This document shows, piece by piece, positions 55,268-63,999 of a stretch of 64,000 nt of DNA. The notes under the pieces are model-generated. The model was not told where the DNA came from. It did no database searches and was given only the letters and a program-made list of their open reading frames with translations. Source of the DNA: Flavobacterium lacus (GTDB taxonomy: Bacteria; Bacteroidota; Bacteroidia; Flavobacteriales; Flavobacteriaceae). Each line of letters starts with the position of its first letter. The first letter of the stretch is position 1. Location: the NCBI RefSeq assembly GCF_003268815.1, contig NZ_QLSV01000013.1, positions 1 through 64,000 of the forward strand, given 5' to 3'. Made by a program: the position numbers and the translations under genes.

Positions 55268-56014
55268 CTAAGTCAACATTCCTCCATCCACGTTCATCAC
55301 TTGTCCGGTTACGTAGGCACTCAAATCAGAAGCTAGGAAAAGACAAGCGTTGGCCACATCTTCCGGTGATCCGCCACGTTTTAAAGGAATGGAATCTCTC
55401 CAGCCTTGCACGACTTCTTCGTTTAATTTTCCGGTCATTTCGGTTTCGATGAATCCGGGTGCGATGGCGTTGCAACGGATGTTTCGCGAACCTAATTCTA
55501 ACGCAATTGACTTCGTAAAACCAATCATTCCGGCTTTTGAAGCAGCGTAATTGGCTTGACCTGCATTTCCTTTTACCCCTACCACCGAACTCATGTTCAC
55601 GATGGAACCTTTACGGTTTTTCAACATAATTTTCTGAACGGCTTTGGTCATATTGAAAACCGATTTTAGGTTGATTTCGATGACTTTATCGAAATCTTCT
55701 TCGGACATTCTCATTAAAAGGTTGTCTTTCGTGATTCCGGCGTTGTTGATTAAAATATCGATGGTGCCGAATTCTGCCATGACATCTTCTGCTAATTTTT
55801 GAGCTTCGTTAAAATCGGCTGCGTTTGATTTGTATCCTTTGGCTTTGATTCCTAGAGCGTTTAATTCATTTTCTAATACCAAAGCTGATTCTGCAGACGA
55901 ACTGTAAGTGAATGCTACATTTGCTCCGTGTTGAGCAAAAACTTTAGCGATTCCGCTACCAATTCCGCGACTGGCTCCGGTGATTATGGCTACTTTTCCT
56001 TCTAATAATTTCAT
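55268..56014 (-). CDS. fabG: 3-oxoacyl-[acyl-carrier-protein] reductase
   Basis: NADPH-dependent ketoreductase of fatty-acid elongation, an SDR fold of 248 aa. The cofactor loop is TGASRGIG (about 10-17), with NNAG at about 90, and the catalytic Ser-Tyr-Lys is in NMSSVVGVKG...NYAASKAG. The start is the ATG at 56014 (MKLLEGKVAIITG), supported by a TATATTTG promoter box at 56048-56055. The longer frame would begin with TTG inside that box. Other short-chain dehydrogenases look alike, but NYAASKAGMIGFTKSIALE and the length favour FabG. Confidence 0.92.
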   Translation of the reverse strand: MKLLEGKVAIITGASRGIGSGIAKVFAQHGANVAFTYSSSAESALVLENELNALGIKAKGYKSNAADFNEAQKLAEDVMAEFGTIDILINNAGITKDNLLMRMSEEDFDKVIEINLKSVFNMTKAVQKIMLKNRKGSIVNMSSVVGVKGNAGQANYAASKAGMIGFTKSIALELGSRNIRCNAIAPGFIETEMTGKLNEEVVQGWRDSIPLKRGGSPEDVANACLFLASDLSAYVTGQVMNVDGGMLT

Positions 56015-56047
56015 GCTATGTTTGTTTGTTTTGTTAGATTTAAACGA

Positions 56048-56055
56048 CAAATATA
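56048..56055 (-). promoter_or_regulatory. -7 promoter element for fabG
   Basis: TATATTTG on the minus strand, 34 nt before the ATG at 56014. It decides the start in favour of the shorter protein. Confidence 0.5.
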
Positions 56056-56133
56056 AGTAATTCTATTGGCAGAATTGAATGCAAACACCGTGTTTTGTTG
56101 TTAAAAGTAAATTAAAGTTATTCGTATTGCTAT

Positions 56134-56979
56134 CTACTTTGTTGATGCATTGGAAATATTTTGCATCACTAAATAAAAAACGGTGACGCTATTGCCAGAT
56201 CGCTCTGACATTTTTTGAATTATATATTTTTCATTTTCGTATTGAGCCAAAATTCCGCCTTGGTTTTCAAAAACTCTTCTGAATTTATTTTTACGAATAT
56301 CATGATCCAATAACATAATGAGTTCTCGTTTTGGAATATAGAAAATAGCTCCTTCCGATTTTTTTATATAACATTGTCTACTCGCATTAACCCAACCTTG
56401 TTGCTGTTTATCATACACCCAGCCTGTTGAAATTTTATTTAAATTGTCTTGAATTTCATTGTCTGAAAATTCTAGGAAAGCAAATAAATCTTTAAAAATC
56501 ACTTCTCTTTCTTCCGTTTTATACACTTGTTGCAAACTTTCTTTTGAATTAAGAAGCATAATGTTGTTAGGATTTTCGCTTGAATAAATAATGTCAACCT
56601 GCTGGCCTTTATAAAAATGTTGAAATTGATATGTTGGAATTTCTATTGTTCTACTGATGACCATATTCTCTTTTGTTCTAAATTTTACGGTTATTTCTGC
56701 TTCATCGGGTCGTCTTCGTCTGATTCCGCCTCCCTCGTAATAATTTCCGTTAACCACTAACGCTTTTGTTTCTACTTTAGTTTCTAGTAGTCTTTTTTCT
56801 GCTCCACTTTCAATCAACCAAGAGATTAAAAAATAAAAAATGACAGCCGGAATCGCAGCTAATAAGCCAAAAAAGGAAAAGAAATTTCCAAAATTGAAAT
56901 CTAAAGTTGGATTTTCGTCAATTTTTTCAGGTTTCCATGAGTTATAAAAAAACAGCATGCAATAAAGTCCGAGACACAA
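56134..56979 (-). pseudogene. DUF3592-like membrane protein, part after an in-frame stop
   Basis: In the same reading frame as 56980-57282, directly following its TGA. The first codon after the stop is TTG, so there is no natural start, although an internal ATG occurs at 56958. It has a helix remnant (LCLGLYCMLFF), another membrane helix (about 32-55 of this part) and a DUF3592-like strand domain (KALVVNGNYYEGG ... EITVKFRTKE ... YKGQQVDIIYSSENP). The C-terminal 120 residues are not recognised. Restoring TGA to TGG (Trp) would give one 382-aa protein. Confidence 0.7.
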
Positions 56980-57282
56980 TCAAAGTGTGCCAAAAATGGA
57001 AAGAATCCCCACATTTTGAACAATATTTTGGGTTGGAAGCAAAATAAAGAAAACTAAAATCGTGATTACTGTTAACGCTGTAGCAGAAAAAAATACAATT
57101 TTATTCCTTTTGATGATAAACTCTCTTTTGTATTGAGCGTATAATTTATTGGCTTGTTCTTTGATATGAATTATTTCCTCTTCTTTTAAATTGCTGGAAT
57201 TTAAAAGTTTATCGATTTGATAGTTTAGGGTTTTGCTTTTTTGTAAATCAAAAACCTTCTGGATAAGCTGATTGTTGTTCAT
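56980..57282 (-). pseudogene. DUF3592-like membrane protein, part before an in-frame stop
   Basis: The first 100 residues of the interrupted gene: a charged cytoplasmic N-terminal helical region (1-60), a membrane helix (about 64-83), then the first half of a second helix (VGILSIFGTL) that is cut by TGA at 56980-56982. The second half of that helix follows immediately in frame, which is why I read the two parts as one gene. A sequence error, a genuine nonsense mutation or readthrough would all fit. Confidence 0.7.
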
Positions 57283-57304
57283 TTATTTAAATTTATTAAA
57301 ATCC

Positions 57305-57574
57305 TTACGGAAGAGGAACATCTGTATTGTCATTTTTAACTCTAGGGAAGGTTTTATTCTTCCAATTTTCTTTTGCTTTTTCTATGGTTGATGCATCGGA
57401 AGCCACAAAATTCCAAAATATGTGGCGTTCTTGCTCAAACGGTTGTCCGCCAAAAAGAATGATGCGCGAATTGGGATGAATGGTTAGTGAACAAGCATCT
57501 AACGCTTTAAAAACTTACATATTTCCTTTTTCTACATGATCGTCGCAGGCTTGGATGTAAACTATCACTTGATA
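57305..57574 (-). pseudogene. Pirin gene remnant (C-terminal part)
   Basis: The 363-nt gap before the LRR gene contains, on the minus strand, a readable C-terminal piece of a pirin-family protein: IILFGGQPFEQERHIFWNF, then a helix and the final FPRVKNDNTDVPLP before TAA (57305-57307). The block matches pirin ends (GGxP-x-x-RHIxWNFV). Upstream, the frame reads IVYIQACDDHVEKGNM, then a TAA, then VFKALDACSLTIHPN, so a stop interrupts it. The N-terminal half of the roughly 290-aa family is absent. It is a decayed gene. Confidence 0.75.
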
Positions 57575-57600
57575 AAAATATAAAAAATTATGGAAATAAA

Positions 57601-57626
57601 AAAAGCTCTATCGAAGTAGAGCTTTT
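57601..57626. terminator. Terminator of the LRR gene
   Basis: Perfect 10-bp stem AAAAGCTCTA (57601-57610) / TAGAGCTTTT (57617-57626), 6-nt loop, T-run on the minus strand. Confidence 0.85.
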
Positions 57627-57645
57627 AAATAGAGAAAATGTGTTT

Positions 57646-60501
57646 TTACTGTTTAATAAATTTTGCTGTTGAACTACCTTTATCTGTAAACACGGTTATA
57701 AAATAACTTCCCGTTTGTAAGTTTGAAACATTTATTTCACCATTTTCAGCATGAATGGTTGTCATTATAATTTGTCCGAGTGTGTTGTAAATGGAAACCG
57801 AGTTTACATCCATTTCGCTTTTTGTTTTAATGTTTATAACATCTTTTGCCGGATTTGGAAAGAGTGTAAAGTTAGTTTCAAAATCAAAATCTTGATTGCT
57901 TAAAGCCGTTACCGTTGTGGAAGTTGTATTGGTGATGATAGGAAAATTATAATCAAAATAAATATTCGCTTTATTGGTAAACGTATTACCCACTAACAAA
58001 TTAGATTTCGTTTTAATTTTGAAAGCTACATAACCATCGTTATTTTCATCATCAAAAGGAAGATTAATGTTTTCGAAAATGAATTCAACTTTGTTACCAT
58101 TAATTCTCGTAAAGAAATTATGACTACTACTTTGTGGAATTAATGTATTAATTTCAAATTTTGTTGCGTCAATAACATCTGCAATTACAACATTTTCTGC
58201 AGCAAAAGTTCCAGTATTTTCAAATCGGATGACGTAATGTACGTATTCACCAACCATCTCAGGGGAAATCGTATTGCCTTCTAAACAGGTTTTGTCGTTT
58301 GGATCGAAGGAGTTCACTACCGTTTGGTTTAATGTAAATGTATTGTCATTTGGTGTTTCATCTGTCGCTCCAACAATAGTGGCCGTATAAACTAAACTAT
58401 CACCTCCATTAACAGCAGGCGTTTCCATTGGTGAGTTGATATTGAAAGTTAAATTAATTTCTCTTGTTTCAAAAGGATTTAAATCCGAAAAATTCCAATT
58501 TAAAATGTTTGTTCCTGAACCATCTTGGGAAGGAATTGATGAAATCAAATCCATAATTATATCATCAAAACTAAAAGTAAGAGTGCCATTTGCTAATTGA
58601 TTTCCTTTGTTTTTATAAACTATTTTATAATTAGAATCAAAACCTGGGCGAGCCACTTGTATGGGAATGATGGTTATTTCTAAATCATTTTTTATGCCAT
58701 TGGCGGTGACACAAAAATCTTGATTAAAAGGACTTGTTTCGGATGGGAAACTAATTGTTACTGAGGATGGAGAAACATTAAAATAAGATGGGTTTTCTAA
58801 AACTGGTGTGATTGTATGATTTCCTCCTTGAACTGGAATTGAATAATTTCCAGAAGTATCTACAATTAATGATCCTGTCGCTACTCCATTTGAAATTGTA
58901 AAATTCGAATTTGAATAATTTATATCTAAATCATCACAACCATCGTTGTTACTATCATACTTTGTATTTCCTTGTATAGTGTAGAATAATCCTCCTGGTA
59001 CAAAAGAACAATAACTGTTAACATGGCAATTTGTATATCCATAGGAATTGATTCTTTGTTGAACTATTGCAATATCATTTTCGTTTGCACAAACATATTC
59101 TAAATTTGGATTTTCATCAAAGTTTAAATCTAACCAAAATTGATTATTATTTTTAATATATAAAGATGATAATTGATTATAATTACATACCAAATAGGAT
59201 AATCTACTATTTTGAGTTACATCTAAAGTTGTTAATTGATTTGAATTACAGAATATAATATATAAATTTGGATTTTGCGACACATCTAAAGTAGTTAATT
59301 GATTGTTATCAAAACTTAAATCAGATAAAGCTACATTTTGTGTTACATCTAAACTAGTTAATTGATTTGAATCACAAAATAAACCCATTAAATTTATATT
59401 TTGTGAAACATCTAAACTGGTTAATTGATTGTTACCACATGATAAATCTGACAAAGCTATATTTTGTGTAACATCTAAGGTAGTTAATTGATTATCATTT
59501 AATGATAAATAATCTAAAGCTATATTTTGTGTAACATCTAAGGTTGCTAATTGATTGGAATCACAAAATAAGCTTATTAAATTTATATTTTGTGAAACAT
59601 CTAAATTGGTTAATTGATTGTTACCACATAATAAATATGACAAAGCTATATTTTGTGTAACATCTAAGTTAGTTACTTGATTATCATTTAATGATAAATA
59701 ATCTAAAGCTATATTTTGTGTAACATCTAAGGTAGTTAATTGATTGGAAAAAATACTTAAATCTTCCAAAGCTGTATTTTGCGTAACATCTAAGCTGGTT
59801 AATTGATTATTTTCACAAGATAAAGAAGACAATGCACTATTTTGTGTTGTTAATGTTGATAATAAATTATTACTACAATTTAAATTTATCAACAAACTGT
59901 TTTGCGAAACATCCAGATTATCTAATTGATTATACTCGCAAGACAAATAAAGTAAGTTAGGATTCTGAGAAACATCTAATGTAGATAATTGATTGTTGTA
60001 ACAATAAAGTAATTTTAATTGTTGATTTTGTGAAATATCTAAATTTGTTAATTGATTATACTCACAATTAAAATAAGATAATGGACCATTTGGTAATATT
60101 AATGTTGACAATAAATTCCAATTACATTGTAAAGTTATTAACGAACTGTTTTGCGAAACATCCAAATTAGTTATTGAATTATAATGACAGAATAAATACT
60201 CTAAAGCTGAAAAAGAGCTTATTCCTTCTAGGCTATTTATATATGAAAAGCCCACATTTAAGTATTTAATATTAATTACTTCACTGACTTCAATTTCACC
60301 ATTATTATTTGTATCAATTTTATTATAACCTGAAACATAAATAGTACCATTAGCATTAACTGCTTGTGTCGACGCAATTTGATTACTTGGGCTCGCTTCC
60401 AACAACTTCGCTTTAAAAGCCGCATCAGGAATATTAATTATCTGGGCATTGCCATTTAAAAAAGTAATAACCAACAAAACTAAAGTGTAAATTTTTTTCA
60501 T
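57646..60501 (-). CDS. T9SS-secreted leucine-rich-repeat protein
   Basis: Surface protein of 951 aa. The start is the ATG at 60501, with a TATATTTG box at 60520-60527 just upstream. Order: signal peptide (ending NGNAQ); an EF-hand-like loop DTNNNGEIEVSE (about 65-80); a solenoid of about 17 LRR units of 21-23 residues with consensus NxLTxLDVSQNxxLxxLxCxx (about 85-475); strand-rich domains including an immunoglobulin-like part and a DUF7619-type segment (FENTGTFAAENVVIADVID); then a T9SS type A sorting tail (FTLFPNPAKDVINIKT ... FIKQ). Probably adhesion or binding at the cell surface. The DNA of the LRR part is itself internally repetitive. Confidence 0.9.
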   Translation of the reverse strand: MKKIYTLVLLVITFLNGNAQIINIPDAAFKAKLLEASPSNQIASTQAVNANGTIYVSGYNKIDTNNNGEIEVSEVINIKYLNVGFSYINSLEGISSFSALEYLFCHYNSITNLDVSQNSSLITLQCNWNLLSTLILPNGPLSYFNCEYNQLTNLDISQNQQLKLLYCYNNQLSTLDVSQNPNLLYLSCEYNQLDNLDVSQNSLLINLNCSNNLLSTLTTQNSALSSLSCENNQLTSLDVTQNTALEDLSIFSNQLTTLDVTQNIALDYLSLNDNQVTNLDVTQNIALSYLLCGNNQLTNLDVSQNINLISLFCDSNQLATLDVTQNIALDYLSLNDNQLTTLDVTQNIALSDLSCGNNQLTSLDVSQNINLMGLFCDSNQLTSLDVTQNVALSDLSFDNNQLTTLDVSQNPNLYIIFCNSNQLTTLDVTQNSRLSYLVCNYNQLSSLYIKNNNQFWLDLNFDENPNLEYVCANENDIAIVQQRINSYGYTNCHVNSYCSFVPGGLFYTIQGNTKYDSNNDGCDDLDINYSNSNFTISNGVATGSLIVDTSGNYSIPVQGGNHTITPVLENPSYFNVSPSSVTISFPSETSPFNQDFCVTANGIKNDLEITIIPIQVARPGFDSNYKIVYKNKGNQLANGTLTFSFDDIIMDLISSIPSQDGSGTNILNWNFSDLNPFETREINLTFNINSPMETPAVNGGDSLVYTATIVGATDETPNDNTFTLNQTVVNSFDPNDKTCLEGNTISPEMVGEYVHYVIRFENTGTFAAENVVIADVIDATKFEINTLIPQSSSHNFFTRINGNKVEFIFENINLPFDDENNDGYVAFKIKTKSNLLVGNTFTNKANIYFDYNFPIITNTTSTTVTALSNQDFDFETNFTLFPNPAKDVINIKTKSEMDVNSVSIYNTLGQIIMTTIHAENGEINVSNLQTGSYFITVFTDKGSSTAKFIKQ
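59180..60180 (-). repeat. 63-bp coding repeats in the LRR gene, with a 189-bp duplication
   Basis: Tandem units of about 63-69 bp encode the LRRs. A higher-order copy is visible: the sequence from about 59380 recurs 189 bp later (for example the word ATTAAATTTATATTTTG at 59387 and at 59576), which equals three 63-bp units and shows few differences. This implies a fairly recent duplication of three repeats. Confidence 0.75.
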
Positions 60502-60519
60502 AAAAAAGTAATTGAAAAT

Positions 60520-60527
60520 CAAATATA
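60520..60527 (-). promoter_or_regulatory. -7 promoter element for the LRR gene
   Basis: TATATTTG on the minus strand, 19 nt before the ATG at 60501. Confidence 0.5.
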
Positions 60528-60623
60528 TAAAAAAAATCTTTCAAAAAACGGAAAGACTTTAACAATTGTACTAATTTACTGTAAAGTTTATAAAATTCGT
60601 CCCATTTAAACTTTTAACCTCTC

Positions 60624-61157
60624 CTAAAACAACTCAATCAACTTATTAACCGTATTCCAATTTCGGCTTGTAGCGGTTACATTTAACTTTTTTTCAATGT
60701 ATTTTTGAGTCAATTTTGTATTTCCTGCACCGGTTTCTAATTTCATGTAGATTCGGTTTCCATCAATAAAGGCTTCATCGGGTTTGAATTGACTTATTTT
60801 TAATTCGTTCAAAAAAGTATTGTTCAATTCTTTTGAAATAAAGGCAACATATAGTTTCTTAATATCAACTCCTTTTTCTTTGAAAAACGGATTATTAGTC
60901 AAGCATTTTTCTAAGTCAGCTTTACTAATTACTATAACCGGAACATCAAAACCAAGGTGCTTAGCTATTTCTTGTTTGATGGTAAAACCAACACTTTGTG
61001 GATTTTCATCTTCCGATTCTACAAACACATTTCCGGATTGAACGTAGGTTTCCACATTTTGAAATCCACTATTTTCAAGGATGGTTTTTAAAGTATCCAT
61101 TTTAATCATGTTGTGACCGGATACGTTGATGCCACGTAATAGTGCTAGGTGTTTCAT
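60624..61157 (-). CDS. DUF1697 family protein
   Basis: A 177-aa cytoplasmic protein with the DUF1697 N-terminal signature LALLRGINVSGHNMIKMDTLKTILENSGFQNVETYVQSGNVF and the C-terminal TSRNWNTVNKLIELF. The family is widespread and of unknown activity. G-rich heptad words follow its stop codon (about 60600-60623). Confidence 0.92.
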   Translation of the reverse strand: MKHLALLRGINVSGHNMIKMDTLKTILENSGFQNVETYVQSGNVFVESEDENPQSVGFTIKQEIAKHLGFDVPVIVISKADLEKCLTNNPFFKEKGVDIKKLYVAFISKELNNTFLNELKISQFKPDEAFIDGNRIYMKLETGAGNTKLTQKYIEKKLNVTATSRNWNTVNKLIELF

Positions 61158-61251
61158 TTGAATTGTTTGAAGATTTATTAAAAATAGTAATTCTATTTTT
61201 AAATTTGATGTGAAATTAGTGGATTTCGTCGAACGGATTTAAACAAAAAAA

Positions 61252-61270
61252 GTTTTCTTACTCAGAAAAC
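61252..61270 (-). terminator. Terminator of the GIY-YIG-like gene
   Basis: Stem GTTTTCT (61252-61258) / AGAAAAC (61264-61270), 5-nt loop, followed by a T-run on the minus strand. Confidence 0.65.
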
Positions 61271-61295
61271 CTTCTTTCAATTTTAACTAAATCTT

Positions 61296-61724
61296 TTAAA
61301 AAGCCACATTCCATTTCGGAAACTTTGCATTTTCCTTCAAAAACAATTGTAAAATTTGTCCTTCTACAAAGGTTGGAATTACTTTGGTTTTGTTGTTATA
61401 GGTTTCATACCAAAACACTTCAACTGCTTCTATTTTTTCTAGTTTTAACTGTGTTTTCCAAGAATATTTTCGAGCGGTTTTGGCAAATTGATGTCCGTTT
61501 ACGATTTTGTCATACAAGCCGCCGTTTTTAGCTTTCAACGTTCCATCATTTTGAACTGTTCCGGTAGAACCAACCATAATTAATTCTCTATTTTCTTCTT
61601 GAATGGCATACACCAAAAAAACACCACTGGCCTCATTTGGAGCATTACAAACTACTTCCAAATCATCGTTTGACGAGAATTGAAAACTTCCACTATTTTT
61701 AAATTTGCTTAGTTCTTTATACAT
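61296..61724 (-). CDS. GIY-YIG-like hypothetical protein (142 aa)
   Basis: No firm assignment. The segment GVFLVYAIQEENRELIMVGSTGTV resembles the GIY-(about 10)-YIG core, with GVFLVY in the first strand and MVGSTG in the second. A later R/K-rich helix and a glutamate in PTFVEGQILQLFL sit where the nuclease catalytic Glu would be. The protein begins with a short N-terminal extension and is cytoplasmic. If the fold is right it may or may not be catalytic. Confidence 0.6.
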   Translation of the reverse strand: MYKELSKFKNSGSFQFSSNDDLEVVCNAPNEASGVFLVYAIQEENRELIMVGSTGTVQNDGTLKAKNGGLYDKIVNGHQFAKTARKYSWKTQLKLEKIEAVEVFWYETYNNKTKVIPTFVEGQILQLFLKENAKFPKWNVAF

Positions 61725-61754
61725 TTCTATACTTCTATTTTATATTTAAAAAAA

Positions 61755-61780
61755 ATAAGCCCTGACTAATCAAGGCTTAT
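61755..61780 (-). terminator. Terminator of sucD
   Basis: Stem ATAAGCC-c-TGA / TCA-a-GGCTTAT (one mismatch) followed by eight T residues on the minus strand. Confidence 0.75.
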
Positions 61781-61803
61781 CATATCTTTCTATTTTTGAA
61801 TGT

Positions 61804-62676
61804 TTATCCTAAAACTTCTTTTACTTTTTTACCAATCTCAGCTGGTGAATCAACTACATGAATTCCGCTTTCTCTCATAATTCTTTTCTTCGCTTCTGCT
61901 GTGTCATCTGCACCACCAACGATAGCACCTGCGTGCCCCATTGTTCTTCCTTTTGGAGCTGTTTCACCTGCGATAAAACCAACAACCGGTTTGCGGTTAC
62001 CGTCGGCTTTGATCCATTTTGCAGCATCAGCTTCTAATTGACCACCGATTTCACCAATCATTACGATACAATGTGTTTCCGGGTCATTCATCAATAATTC
62101 AACTGCTTCTTTGGTTGTAGTTCCGATGATTGGATCGCCACCAATTCCGATAGCTGTCGTTATTCCTAAACCTTGTTTTACCACTTGGTCAGCCGCTTCA
62201 TAGGTTAATGTTCCTGATTTTGAAACAATTCCTACATTTCCTTTTTTGAAAACGAAGCCCGGCATGATGCCCACTTTTGCTTCTCCCGGAGTTATTACAC
62301 CCGGACAGTTTGGTCCGATTAATCGACAGTTTTTAGTTTTAATATAAGCATATGCTTTAATCATATCCGCAACAGGAATTCCTTCTGTGATGGTGATAAT
62401 TACTTTAATTCCGGCATCCGCAGCTTCCATAATGGCATCGGCAGCAAAAGCGGGTGGAACAAAAATGATGGTTGTGTCTGCTCCCACTTGTTCAACTGCA
62501 TCTTTTACGGTATTGAAAACCGGACGGTCTAAATGGGTTGAACCACCTTTACCCGGTGTAACGCCACCAACTACATTTGTTCCGTATTCAATCATTTGTG
62601 AAGCATGGAAAGTTCCTTCGCTTCCTGTAAATCCTTGAACAATTATTTTTGAATCTTTATTAACTAAAACGCTCAT
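61804..62676 (-). CDS. sucD: Succinyl-CoA synthetase alpha subunit
   Basis: TCA-cycle enzyme subunit, working with SucC, that makes ATP or GTP from succinyl-CoA. The 290-aa protein has the CoA-binding Rossmann domain ([13 protein letters not shown], about 13-25), the CoA loop IGPNCPG and the phosphohistidine His248 in [11 protein letters not shown]. The partner sucC is not adjacent, as is usual in Flavobacteria. Two TAnnTTTG boxes upstream (TACTTTTG 62710-62717 and TAATTTTG 62761-62768, minus strand) are candidate promoters. Confidence 0.96.
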   Translation of the reverse strand: MSVLVNKDSKIIVQGFTGSEGTFHASQMIEYGTNVVGGVTPGKGGSTHLDRPVFNTVKDAVEQVGADTTIIFVPPAFAADAIMEAADAGIKVIITITEGIPVADMIKAYAYIKTKNCRLIGPNCPGVITPGEAKVGIMPGFVFKKGNVGIVSKSGTLTYEAADQVVKQGLGITTAIGIGGDPIIGTTTKEAVELLMNDPETHCIVMIGEIGGQLEADAAKWIKADGNRKPVVGFIAGETAPKGRTMGHAGAIVGGADDTAEAKKRIMRESGIHVVDSPAEIGKKVKEVLG

Positions 62677-62709
62677 GATTGTGTTTGTTTGTGTTTAATT
62701 TTCGAGTTA

Positions 62710-62768
62710 CAAAAGTAATTCTTTCGATTACTTTTTTTATGCTTTTTTATATTTTTTTTGCAAAATTA
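62710..62768 (-). promoter_or_regulatory. Two candidate -7 elements upstream of sucD
   Basis: TACTTTTG (62710-62717) and TAATTTTG (62761-62768) on the minus strand, 33 and 84 nt before the sucD ATG. Neither has an obvious -33 TTTG at 19-21 nt. Confidence 0.4.
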
Positions 62769-62786
62769 CTATACAGTTGATTTTCT

Positions 62787-63149
62787 TTAAGGTAATTGGC
62801 TCATTTGATAACCTCGAAACAATTTTCCGTCAACAATTTCCCAAATCACAAAGAAATAAGCTAATCGATTTATTTGAGACGGATTTTCAATTGTTGTTCC
62901 AAAATGAGTATAGTGGACAGAAACTAAATTATCTTCGGCTAAAATTTGATGAATTTGAACCACAAATGTTTCATACCCAATCTTTAAATCATTTGCCATC
63001 TGAATCAATTCGTTTCGATCTTTTTTTAAAAAACCTTTGCTGCTGTTCCATTCTAAAATTACATCAGGATGCAAAAAAGTTTCCAATGTGCTGCTGTTAT
63101 ACAACGCATCAGAATTATAAAACGCTTGAACTAATTCTTTTGGACTCAT
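62787..63149 (-). CDS. NTF2-like/SnoaL-type protein (120 aa)
   Basis: Small cone-shaped NTF2-like fold: an N-terminal helix (SPKELVQAFYNSDALYN), a segment FLHPDVILEWNSSKG and strands ending in FVIWEIVDGKLFRGYQM. The family includes isomerases, ester hydrolases and binding proteins, and no catalytic set stands out. It begins one base after the lpxD stop, so it is co-transcribed with it. Confidence 0.85.
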   Translation of the reverse strand: MSPKELVQAFYNSDALYNSSTLETFLHPDVILEWNSSKGFLKKDRNELIQMANDLKIGYETFVVQIHQILAEDNLVSVHYTHFGTTIENPSQINRLAYFFVIWEIVDGKLFRGYQMSQLP

Positions 63150-63150
63150 T

Positions 63151-63999
63151 TTATTTTAATTTTTCAATTATCTCCGGTATACGTTTGATATTGGCTAATT
63201 GTTTCAACTTTTCACGTGATTCTTCGATTGGTGTACCGAAATAGGTTTTTCCGCCATCGACAGACTTCGTAACACCGGTTTGTCCCATAATCACCGCTTT
63301 TGAACCAATTGTGATTCCGCTTGTCGTTCCTACTTGACCCCATAAAGTTACTTCATCTTCAATGATTACGCAACCTGCAATTCCGGTTTGTGCGGCAATT
63401 AAGCATTTTTTACCAATTACGGTATCGTGACCAACATGCACTTGATTGTCAATTTTTGTTCCGGCCCCAATGGTTGTGTCGCCTGTAACACCTCGGTCAA
63501 CAGTGCACAAAGCACCAATTCCGACATTATCTTCCACCACTACTCGACCTCCGGAAAGCAATTGATCAAATCCTTCGGGTCTCTTTTTGTAATAAAAAGC
63601 ATCAGCTCCTAAAATGGTTCCGGCTTGAATGACGACGTTGTCACCAATTACACAATGATCATAAATGGAAACATTGGCATGAATGAGACAATTTTTGCCG
63701 ATTTTCACATGATTTCCAATAAAACAATTCGGTTGAATCAGAGTTCCTTCTCCAATTTGAGCAGAAGATGAAATCGATACATTTGAATAGGTAAACGGTC
63801 TAAAATGATTCGTTAATTTATTAAAATCACGAAAAGGATCGTCAGAAATCAACAAGGCTTTTCCGTCCGGACAATCCACTTGTTTATTAATTAGAACAAT
63901 AGTTGCGGCCGATTGAAGAGCTTTATCGTAATATTTCGGATGGTCAACAAATACAATATCGCCGGGCTCAACCACATGAATTTCATTCATACCTTGCAC
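63151..63999 (-). CDS. lpxD: LpxD-like N-acyltransferase, 5' end beyond the window
   Basis: Adds the N-linked hydroxyacyl chain to UDP-3-O-acyl-glucosamine in lipid A synthesis. Visible are the end of the uridine-binding domain (VEPGDIVFVDHPKYYDKAL) and the left-handed hexapeptide helix, with the catalytic His in QVHVGHDTVIG. The stretch GADAFYYKKRPEGFDQLLSGG differs from the usual GFG-containing loop and is typical of the second LpxD homologue in Bacteroidetes. The gene runs off the right edge, and the true start is not visible. Confidence 0.88.
   Translation of the reverse strand: MQGMNEIHVVEPGDIVFVDHPKYYDKALQSAATIVLINKQVDCPDGKALLISDDPFRDFNKLTNHFRPFTYSNVSISSSAQIGEGTLIQPNCFIGNHVKIGKNCLIHANVSIYDHCVIGDNVVIQAGTILGADAFYYKKRPEGFDQLLSGGRVVVEDNVGIGALCTVDRGVTGDTTIGAGTKIDNQVHVGHDTVIGKKCLIAAQTGIAGCVIIEDEVTLWGQVGTTSGITIGSKAVIMGQTGVTKSVDGGKTYFGTPIEESREKLKQLANIKRIPEIIEKLK

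Noticed and set aside
59180..60180. CRISPR-like regular repeats
   Set aside because: The 63-bp periodicity is in frame and encodes leucine-rich repeats. There are no unique spacers between identical repeats and no cas genes.
62777..63244. 155-aa open frame on the plus strand
   Set aside because: Antisense to the NTF2-like gene and the end of lpxD, both of which have recognisable folds.
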